From the NCBI GenBank assembly GCA_022564085.1, contig JADFMC010000099.1:1-7491 (forward strand): a stretch of 7,491 nt of DNA, given 5' to 3'. The position numbers were made by a program, and so were the translations under genes. Position 1 is the stretch's first letter, and every line of letters begins with the position of its first letter. The notes under the pieces are model-generated. The model saw nothing but the letters and a program-made list of their open reading frames with translations. It searched no databases and had not been told where the DNA came from. Below are positions 1-6,700 of this stretch, one piece after another. The DNA is from Fidelibacterota bacterium. Its GTDB lineage: Bacteria; Fidelibacterota; Marinisomatia; SCGC-AAA003-L08; TS1B11.

Positions 1-312
1 CGGGGACTGGGCATAAAACCCTCCATGTCCCCCCAGGTGTTGACTGACGGTGGCACCGTGATCTATGGCCCCGGCAACTACCCCCGCGAATTCGCCGTGG
101 CCCAGGGCGTGGTAGGCTATCACAAGGATCCCACCGCCGCCGCCGCTGACGCCCGGGTGGTGGGTAATCCGGTGACCATCAAAGGCCAGAGCACATCCGG
201 CGGTATGGCTACCGATGTGGTGATTGCCCTGGCCGATGCTCAGCGGGTGGCCGGCATGGACGGTTTCGGCGAGGCCCTTTCCGCCTGCCGGGTAATGTTT
301 ATCCTCGACTGA
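1..312 (+). CDS. C-terminal part of a probable LPP20-family lipoprotein (5' end outside window)
   Basis: The frame is open from base 1 and ends at a TGA at 310-312, giving 103 residues of a protein whose start lies upstream. An internal ATG at 25 is not a believable start, because the preceding codons (RGLGIKPS) already belong to the conserved block. The pattern resembles the C-terminal half of LPP20-like envelope lipoproteins. It has a GLGxKPxMSP block, then a 'VIYG' strand, an 'AVAQGVVGY' segment, an 'ARVVGNPVTIKG' strand, a 'TDVVIALADA' strand and a terminal 'CRVMFILD' strand. Some members of the family are linked to flagellar or surface assembly in other bacteria; nothing here shows that role. 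The stop is 56 bases before the FecR gene with no clear terminator, so the two are probably co-transcribed. The family call is from remembered pattern, with no search run. The lipobox and signal peptide, which would confirm a lipoprotein, are not in the window. Confidence 0.6.
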   Translation, partial: RGLGIKPSMSPQVLTDGGTVIYGPGNYPREFAVAQGVVGYHKDPTAAAADARVVGNPVTIKGQSTSGGMATDVVIALADAQRVAGMDGFGEALSACRVMFILD

Positions 313-320
313 GTTTAGCC

Positions 321-348
321 AGTTTTAAAACTTGACCCCGGCCGGGGT
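321..348. repeat. Two adjacent perfect palindromes ahead of the FecR gene
   Basis: AGTTTTAAAACT (321-332) and ACCCCGGCCGGGGT (335-348) are both perfect palindromes separated by two bases. They lie in the 56-base gap between the lipoprotein stop and the FecR Shine-Dalgarno (GGAAGGAG, 355-362). One is pure AT at its core and the other pure GC. They could be operator half-sites, a small intercistronic RNA hairpin, or chance. A single palindrome of this size is expected about once per window, so only the pairing and position make it notable. Confidence 0.35.
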
Positions 349-368
349 GCTGCCGGAAGGAGTTTGCC

Positions 369-1169
369 ATGACGTTCCTCCAGAGTGGTTTCTATTCCGC
401 CATCCCGCGATCGGCGGCCATAGCGGGCTTGGCCATTTTGCTGGGCGGGCCGGCGCCCACCGGGCTGTCGGCCCAGGGCAAGCAATTGTTCGGCAAGGTG
501 ACATTCCCTCTGGGCGATGTTCAAGTGCAGGTGGCCAAAACCCCCGATTGGACCAAAGCTGCCATGAACCAGGAGCTGTTCGTGGGTGACAGACTCAAGA
601 CGGCGGTGAAATCGCGTTGCGAGATTACCTTAAACGGCGGTGGCAAGTTCCGGATCGGGGAAAAATCGGAGGTGCTGCTAACCGAAGCGAAGGTTACCGC
701 CCTCAAAAAGGACTTCGGCGCCACCGTCACTCGCGGGCAGGTGTGGGTGGCAGCTAAGGCGGCCTTCGGGGAAACCAAGAATGTGGCGGTGCGGACCCCC
801 ACGGCGGTGGCGGCTATTCGCGGCACCAAGTACCGGGCGGTGGCCGGTGAGGAGGAGAGCTCCGTACTGGTCTACGAAGGTAAAGTGGACGTCAACTGGG
901 CTCAGGGATTAGATCAGTCGGAGGAGGATCAGCAGGGCGACAGCGGGGGACCGATACGTCTCATCCAGCCCACGGAGGTGGCGCCTCCCGAGGAGGTGCC
1001 CGGGCCTTATGAGGTGACCCTGGAGGATTGGATCACCATTGTGGAGGGCATTCAGATAAACGTGCGGGCCGACGGCAAGTATTCTATGTTCGAGTTCGAC
1101 CAGGCCGCCGATGCCGGTCTGGACTTCGTCCGCTGGAACAAGGATTTGGATACGGAGCAAGGGGAATAG
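369..1169 (+). CDS. Secreted FecR-domain protein
   Basis: This 266-residue protein starts at an ATG placed 6 bases after a strong GGAAGGAG (355-362). Residues 1-35 form a signal peptide: a basic R14, a hydrophobic stretch AAIAGLAILLGG, and a likely cut near the LSA-Q at 33-36. Residues about 40-175 form a FecR domain, with the family hallmark at 141-155 (VRTPTAVAAIRGTKY), followed by 'VLVYEGKVDV'. These beta-strand-rich domains sit in the periplasm. In FecR proper they relay a signal to a sigma factor, but this protein has no N-terminal cytoplasmic or transmembrane relay segment and no sigma-factor gene is adjacent. It is therefore a stand-alone periplasmic version. Residues 177-210 are an acidic, low-complexity linker. 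The tail 215-266 has a distinct conserved-looking segment ('LEDWITIVEGIQINVRADG', then an FEFD and 'FVRWNK' motif) of unknown role. It lies 31 bases before the CHASE2 cyclase gene, which suggests it partners with or modulates that sensor. The domain call is firm; the partnership is inference. Confidence 0.9.
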   Translation: MTFLQSGFYSAIPRSAAIAGLAILLGGPAPTGLSAQGKQLFGKVTFPLGDVQVQVAKTPDWTKAAMNQELFVGDRLKTAVKSRCEITLNGGGKFRIGEKSEVLLTEAKVTALKKDFGATVTRGQVWVAAKAAFGETKNVAVRTPTAVAAIRGTKYRAVAGEEESSVLVYEGKVDVNWAQGLDQSEEDQQGDSGGPIRLIQPTEVAPPEEVPGPYEVTLEDWITIVEGIQINVRADGKYSMFEFDQAADAGLDFVRWNKDLDTEQGE

Positions 1170-1180
1170 TCCCTGAGCTA

Positions 1181-1189
1181 GAGGAAGGA
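1181..1189 (+). promoter_or_regulatory. Shine-Dalgarno supporting the GTG start of the cyclase
   Basis: GAGGAAGGA lies 11 bases before the GTG at 1201. No in-frame ATG lies nearby, and the next residues (IQLRAVLNKALIGAGLG) lead straight into the first membrane helix, so the GTG is the best start. The spacing is at the long end of normal, which together with GTG may keep cyclase translation below that of the FecR protein. Confidence 0.6.
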
Positions 1190-1200
1190 ACCGGGCGATA

Positions 1201-3576
1201 GTGATTCAACTGCGGGCTGTGTTGAACAAGGCGCTTATCGGCGCCGGGCTGGGATTGGTCTCAGCCTTTTTTCTTTGGTTTATAACCTCCGCCGATTGGC
1301 TGTTTCTGAAAAAGGTGGTGGACGGTTACGAGTACCGCTCGTACGATGCCCGCTTCAAGGCCCGGACGGCCGACTACCGGGAAGAATCCATCGACACAGT
1401 GCTCATAGTGGATATCGACCAGCAAAGTATCAACGAGCTGGGCAATTACTTCCGCTGGTTCCACGATAAGCACGGCACCCTGATCGATTACATCAGTTCC
1501 GGCCATCCCCGGGCGATCATATTCGACGTACTCTTTGATGCCGAGCCGGACCTCAATCACGATACCGCCTTTGTGGCCGCTACCTACCGCTCCGGCCTCG
1601 TTTATCACGCCATCTCGCTCTCCCAGGCCGATACGCTCAACTTCCAATATCCCATGGAAGCACCTCCCGAAGGCGTGCATCTGCACGTGCTGGCGGCCGG
1701 CGAAGGATTTTCAGAGGCGGCGGTACGCTATTTTGGTGACCCGGCCGCCGCGGACTACCTGCGCGAGATCAACGCCGACCTGCTGCCACCCGACGGCCTG
1801 CCGCGAGCCGGGCAGGTGATTCGCATTCCCACTGTGCTGGATGCCCAGAGCATGATCTTGCCCCTACCGCCGGAAACAGCCGCCCGTTTCCCTTCCGGTG
1901 AACGCTTTGACATCACATTCATCGACTTGCTAAACGCAGCGGCTGGCATCGGCAGCGCCAATTTCCCGCAGGACTCGGACGGCATTATCCGCCGGTCGCC
2001 CACCGCCGTCTATTTCTCCAGTGCAGACCAGGTGTACCCCAGTCTGACTATGGCGGCCGCCATGGACCTGTTGGATGTGCCGTTGGACGGGTTGGAATAC
2101 GACTTCGATGAAATGCGTCTCCGGATGCGTAATCGAGACGGCGAAGTAGTGCGGGATATGCCCATCGATGAGCAGGGCCGCATCTGGGTGAATTACTACG
2201 GCAAGCATCGCACCTTCCGCTATATCCCCTATGCCTGGGTCTCACCGGATATGCTGCCGGCTGACTATTTCCAGGACAAGGTCGTGCTGGTAGGGTCCAC
2301 CCTGGCGGGCTTGATGGACCTGCGTTCCACCCCGGTGCAGGAGACATTCCCGGGGGTGGAAATCCATGCCAATGTGATCATGAGTCTGCTTCAGGGGGAG
2401 TTCGTACGGCCGGTGTCCAAGTCAACTACGGTGATACTCATCCTACTTCTAGGCGGGGTATTAGGCACTATCCTGGTCCATGTGCGAACCATCTGGTCCT
2501 TGCTGGCCACCCTGGCGGCCATCGGATTATGGATCGTGTTTGCCTATCTGCGCTTCCTGAATGACTTGGTGGTGTTGGAGATAGTCCGGCCGCTGATCAG
2601 TGTGGGCGGGGTCTTTCTGAGCGTCAACCTCTACCAATTCCTGGTACTGGATAAAGACAAACGCTTCCTGAAGAAATCTTTCAGCACTTACATGTCACCT
2701 GAATTGATCGACCAGCTGGTGACTTCGGGGATCGAGCCGGAGCTGGGCGGCGAGTCCAAGGTACTCACGGCCTATTTCACCGATATCCAGTCGTTTTCCT
2801 CGTTCTCTGAGATACTCACCGCCACCGAGCTGGTGACGTTGCTCAACGAGTACCTCACCGCCATGACCGATGTGCTACTCGAGCAAGGCGGCACCCTCGA
2901 CAAGTATGAGGGCGATGCTATCGTGGCCTTTTTTGGCGCTCCCCTGCCTATGGAGGATCATGCCGTCCGGGCCATTCGCACCGCCCTGGTAATGCAGCAA
3001 AGTCTGGCCGATCTACGCGAAAAATGGTCGAGCGAAGGGGATAAATGGCCCACCATGGTACATGGCATGCGCATGCGTATCGGAATCAATACGGGAGAGT
3101 TTGTCACCGGCAATATGGGCTCGACAACCAGAATGAACTACACCATGATGGGCGACATTGTCAACACCGCCGCCCGGCTGGAGGCCTCCGCCAAGCAGTA
3201 CGGGATCTACATCCAGTGTACCGTCCAAACCCTCAACAACGCCGGTCCCGAGGCCTTCGAATGGCGGGACATCGACAAGGTCAAGGTAATGGGCAAATCC
3301 GAGGCGGTGGAGACGGTGGAGATCATGGCTCGGAAGGGTGGATTGACAGCCGAGCTGAGCAGGATGCGCGATATCTTCCAGAATGGCATCGAAGCCTACC
3401 GCCAACAGAAATGGGATCAAGCCCGTCAACTCTTCGAGCAGTCGGAGCCGCTGGAGGAAGTGTTTGACAAACGGCCCGGCAACCCCAGCCGAGTCTATAT
3501 CGAACGATGTAACCATTTCAAAACCAACCCACCCGGTACCGACTGGGACGGCAGCTGGTCCCTGACCTCTAAATAG
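1201..3576 (+). CDS. CHASE2-domain class III adenylyl cyclase, membrane-bound
   Basis: This 791-residue receptor makes a cyclic nucleotide from an NTP, most likely cAMP from ATP. Residues 11-31 are the first membrane helix. Residues about 39-405 are the extracytoplasmic CHASE2 sensor, with YDARF at 48-52, the D258-x-DGIIRR265 motif, and VGSTLAGLMDLRSTP then FPGVEIHAN at 364-391. Three helices follow (about 409-428, 431-450, 459-483), the standard CHASE2 layout. The catalytic domain spans about 515-715. It has metal-binding D528 (in FTDIQSFS) and D572 (in DKYEGD), base-recognising K568 and T648 (in NYTMMGD), and transition-state N655 and R659 (in VNTAARLE). A Lys/Thr pair marks class IIIb adenylyl cyclases; guanylyl cyclases would show Glu/Cys-type residues. 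Residues 722-755 form a TPR-like helical pair (AYRQQKWDQARQLFE), and the end carries ERC...PPGTDWDGSW, a tail often seen on such cyclases. The CHASE2 domain is larger than the usual roughly 300 residues because of an insert around 141-218. It is the third gene of a tight cluster after the FecR gene. The ligand cannot be read from sequence. Confidence 0.95.
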   Translation: MIQLRAVLNKALIGAGLGLVSAFFLWFITSADWLFLKKVVDGYEYRSYDARFKARTADYREESIDTVLIVDIDQQSINELGNYFRWFHDKHGTLIDYISSGHPRAIIFDVLFDAEPDLNHDTAFVAATYRSGLVYHAISLSQADTLNFQYPMEAPPEGVHLHVLAAGEGFSEAAVRYFGDPAAADYLREINADLLPPDGLPRAGQVIRIPTVLDAQSMILPLPPETAARFPSGERFDITFIDLLNAAAGIGSANFPQDSDGIIRRSPTAVYFSSADQVYPSLTMAAAMDLLDVPLDGLEYDFDEMRLRMRNRDGEVVRDMPIDEQGRIWVNYYGKHRTFRYIPYAWVSPDMLPADYFQDKVVLVGSTLAGLMDLRSTPVQETFPGVEIHANVIMSLLQGEFVRPVSKSTTVILILLLGGVLGTILVHVRTIWSLLATLAAIGLWIVFAYLRFLNDLVVLEIVRPLISVGGVFLSVNLYQFLVLDKDKRFLKKSFSTYMSPELIDQLVTSGIEPELGGESKVLTAYFTDIQSFSSFSEILTATELVTLLNEYLTAMTDVLLEQGGTLDKYEGDAIVAFFGAPLPMEDHAVRAIRTALVMQQSLADLREKWSSEGDKWPTMVHGMRMRIGINTGEFVTGNMGSTTRMNYTMMGDIVNTAARLEASAKQYGIYIQCTVQTLNNAGPEAFEWRDIDKVKVMGKSEAVETVEIMARKGGLTAELSRMRDIFQNGIEAYRQQKWDQARQLFEQSEPLEEVFDKRPGNPSRVYIERCNHFKTNPPGTDWDGSWSLTSK

Positions 3577-3606
3577 CCCACTGAACAGGTAAGGTTGGCC
3601 AAATAA

Positions 3607-3666
3607 CTAGGTGGATCACCGCCGGCCGGCCTCCCGGCGGAAAATAGCTTCCTAGTCCACCACTAG
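3607..3666 (+). terminator. Nested hairpin after the cyclase gene, possible terminator or 3'-end structure
   Basis: The inner stem is CCGCCGG (3619-3625) pairing with CCGGCGG (3634-3640) around an 8-base loop. The outer stem is CTA plus GGTGGA (3607-3615) pairing with TCCACC plus TAG (3656-3661, 3664-3666) with a two-base bulge. It begins 30 bases after the cyclase stop, where a terminator would be expected. There is no T-run after either stem, only AAAATAGCTT after the inner one, so it is not a classic intrinsic terminator. It could instead protect the mRNA 3' end or act with Rho. The pairing is seen; the function is inferred. Confidence 0.4.
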
Positions 3667-3679
3667 CCCCTTAATATCG

Positions 3680-3700
3680 GTTGACCGTTCACGGTCCGAC
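3680..3700. promoter_or_regulatory. Inverted repeat upstream of the protease gene, possible operator
   Basis: GACCGT (3683-3688) and ACGGTC (3691-3696) are perfect inverted 6-base arms around a TC centre. In RNA the stem can extend outward to G3680-C3700 with one G-U pair and one bulged C. It sits 40-60 bases before the ATG at 3741. That would suit a dyad operator near a promoter or a leader hairpin. A TTGACC at 3681-3686 overlaps it, but no well-spaced -10 box is visible (TATTAC at 3718-3723 is too far), so no promoter is called. Confidence 0.3.
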
Positions 3701-3740
3701 TTCTTGAGCCCGAGTCGTATTACCGAGGTAGAGCATCCGA

Positions 3741-6700
3741 ATGAAACCAGGGTTGGCGCTGGCCCGAATGATGGCCTTAATGGCAGCGGTGTCGGTTGTC
3801 ACCGCCGGTGGGCTACCCACGTATCCCCCAAACACCACACAGGCGCTGGCCGCCCGCCTTCTTGATCAGCGGTCCCGGCAGCAACTGGAACTTCGAGCCC
3901 TGGTTTCGCCGGAGGAAATGGGTTTGCGGCTACTCTCGAGTGGCCGGGTGGCCCAATTGCAGCGTCTGGCGGGCCGGCGGCCGATTTATTACATCACTGA
4001 TAATCTGAATGCCGCCCGCACAGTCGCCACCCAGCGGCTATGGTCCGGTGGCGGCCTGGGCTTGGCCCTCACTGGCGGCGGTGTAACAGTGGCCGTCTGG
4101 GATGGCGGCGGGGTGCTGGCGTCACACCAGGAATTCGGTGGCCGGGTCACACGGATGGACGCTACCCTACCGGTGATAGATCACGCCACCCATGTAGCCG
4201 GGACCATTGCCGCTGCCGGGATCGACAACGCTGCCCACGGCATGGCCGGCAACGTCCAGGTGATTTCCTACGATTGGGAGAATGACGCCGCCGAAATGGC
4301 CACTGCGGCAGCGGAGGGGCTGGTGCTCTCCAACCATTCCTACAGCATCGCAGCCGGGTGGGAATGGGACTGGCGCGGTGACGACCAATGGGCCTGGTTC
4401 GGCGATCCCACTATCGATGCCAACGAAGACTGGATATTTGGCTTTTATCTCCAGGAATCGGCCGACTGGGACCAGATCGCGGCCACAGCGCCAGATTATC
4501 TGATTGTCACTTCCGCCGGCAATGACCGTGACGATGCCGGCCCCGGACCCGGCCCGGTGGAGCACTGGGCCTGGGATGGTGTGGGATGGGTGTGGGTACT
4601 GGCAGAGCGCGATCCCGACGGGAACTACGATAGTCTGCCCGGCGGCGCCGGTAGCGCCAAGAACGTGCTGGTGGTGGGCGCGGTGGAGGACCTTCCGGGC
4701 GGCTACCAGGACTCCGCCGGAGTGCTGATGACCGCCTATAGTTCCTGGGGCCCCACTGATGACGGGCGCATCAAGCCGGACCTGGTGGCCAACGGCACTA
4801 CCCTGTACTCCACCATGGCCTTGGACGGGGCCGCTTACGACACCCTCAGCGGCACTTCCATGGCCGCCCCGGCGGTCACCGGCTCTTTGGCTCTCCTCCA
4901 GGAGCACTACCGCGCGACCCACGGCGGCGCCCAGCCCCGCTCGGCCACCCTGCGGGCCCTGGTGGTGCACACCGCCGATGAGGCCGGGGATGCTCCCGGG
5001 CCGGACTACCGCTTTGGCTGGGGCCTGCTGAATACTGCCGCGGCAGCGGCAGTCATCTCGATGGACACGCTGGACAACCGCCGGCTGCAGGAACTGGTAT
5101 TGGCTGATGGTGGGGAGGTCACCCTCACGGTCTCCAGCGATGGGTGGGCGCCTTTAAAGGTCACCCTGGCCTGGACCGATCCGCCCGGGACAGTGCCCAT
5201 TGCGGCAGTCGACCCCCTTGATCTTATGTTGGTCAACGACCTCGATGTCACCCTGACTAATCTGGCCACCGGGCAGGTGAATTTCCCCTGGGTTTTGGAT
5301 GGCGACAATCCTTCGCTACCAGCGGCCACCGGGATCAACGACCGGGATAATATCGAGCAGGTAATGCTGGCGGCTCCCATCCCGGGAGATTACCTGGTCA
5401 CCATCGATCACAAAGGTATCCTGGTGAATGGTGCGCAACAATTTTCCCTGGTGGTCACCGGCGCAACCTTTCCGGTGCTGCCACGCGTGCTGGTGTGGGA
5501 TGGAGATTCCACCGCAGACGATTACAGCGGCCGGTTTATTCGCGATCTCCTCCAGGCCGGTGACACCATCGAGGTCGATTACCGTACCACCCTGCCGGCC
5601 GATCTGTCCGGGTACGACGCGGCCTTTCTTTCGTTTGGCAATTCCGGCGCCAGTAAGGGGAATACCCCGTTCACCGGTGAGCTGGCCGCAATAGTACAGG
5701 CCTACCTGGCAGGTGGCGGTCGCCTCTACCTGGAGGGTGGCGACGCCCTGGCCCAGGTCGCATTGGATGCGGCAGGCAAGGATTCTCTGTGGAATATGCT
5801 GGGTATCGGTTCGGTGGCCGACGGCCGCTTTAACCAACTTGATAGTTTAATTGGGCAGCTTGGAACCCTCACCGAAGGGATGCTGTTCACCGCTTCGAAT
5901 CAGTTCGGGACCCAATATATCGACCTCTATTTCCCCGGTACGGGACTGGCGGCTTTTCAAGAGACCGACTACGGGGTGGTGGCGGTGCAACAGGCTAATG
6001 AATACGGCAGCCGGAGCTTTGTCTTCTCATACGCCCTGGCCGCCCTGGTTGATGACACGCCACCCTCGACCAGGGCAGAGCTGCTGCGCCGGATTTACGA
6101 TTTCCTCCTGGAGCAAGCCCCGACCCCCACTATCACCGCTATATCACCTGAGGCCATTTGGCGTGGCCGGCGCACACTGGTTAACCTGTACGGTGAAAAC
6201 CTGGCCGAGGTGACCGCCATCAGCGTGGACCAGCCGGCGGTGGTGGAGAACCCCCCTGTGATCGGCGCCGGGGGGGATCAGGCCTCGGTATGGCTGACTA
6301 TTGCCGCAGAGACTGCCGCTGATTCGGTTACTATCACCGCCCAGGCCCCCGGCGGTTCAGCGGCTATCGCCCTGCGCCTGGACTATGCCCCCCAGGCCGT
6401 GGATGATACTGCCGCCACGCCCGAGGATAGCACCATCGTGCTGGCAGTGCTGTTGAACGACCGGCATCCCCCAGGCGATCCGCTGCAAATCAGCGCTGTC
6501 TCGTCAGCGGTGTACGGGTCAGTAACCTGGCAGCCCGGTGATACGACAATTCGTTACTCGCCGCCAGCTGATTACTTCGGTCCTGATAGCTTTACCTATA
6601 CCGCAGTGGATACCGGCGGGGCAACCACCCAGGCCTCCGTTTGGCTGACAGTACTCTCGGTTAATGATCCCCCACTGTTTACCTCGCCGTCAGTGGCCCC

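Noticed and set aside
133..150. Run of GCC repeats in the lipoprotein gene
   Set aside because: It encodes a simple Ala stretch (TAAAAD) in a GC-rich gene and is too short to call a microsatellite.
25..312. Treating the ATG at 25 as a true start
   Set aside because: The reading frame continues upstream to base 1 with conserved-looking residues, and no ribosome site precedes the ATG; this is a gene cut by the window edge.
521..829. Antisense ORF of 102 codons
   Set aside because: It is the reverse of the FecR domain, which has strong family motifs on the + strand.
1261..1686. Antisense ORF of 141 codons
   Set aside because: It is opposite the CHASE2 coding region and has no recognisable features.
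3013..3516. Antisense ORF of 167 codons
   Set aside because: It is opposite the cyclase catalytic domain and TPR-like tail, where the + strand has clear motifs; no domain or ribosome site supports it.
3681..3723. Sigma-70-type promoter before the protease (TTGACC with TATTAC)
   Set aside because: The spacing between the two boxes is about 31 bases, far beyond the usual 16-18, and no better pair was seen.
3796..4008. Short + strand ORF and similar pieces up to 6213
   Set aside because: These are out-of-frame pieces across the long protease frame, rich in Pro, Arg, Trp and Ser, with no domain.
4167..4970. Long antisense ORF of 267 codons
   Set aside because: It lies wholly opposite the subtilase, whose sense frame has the catalytic motifs. 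Its translation is Gly/Val/His-rich with no recognisable domain, as expected for the mirror of a GC-rich gene.
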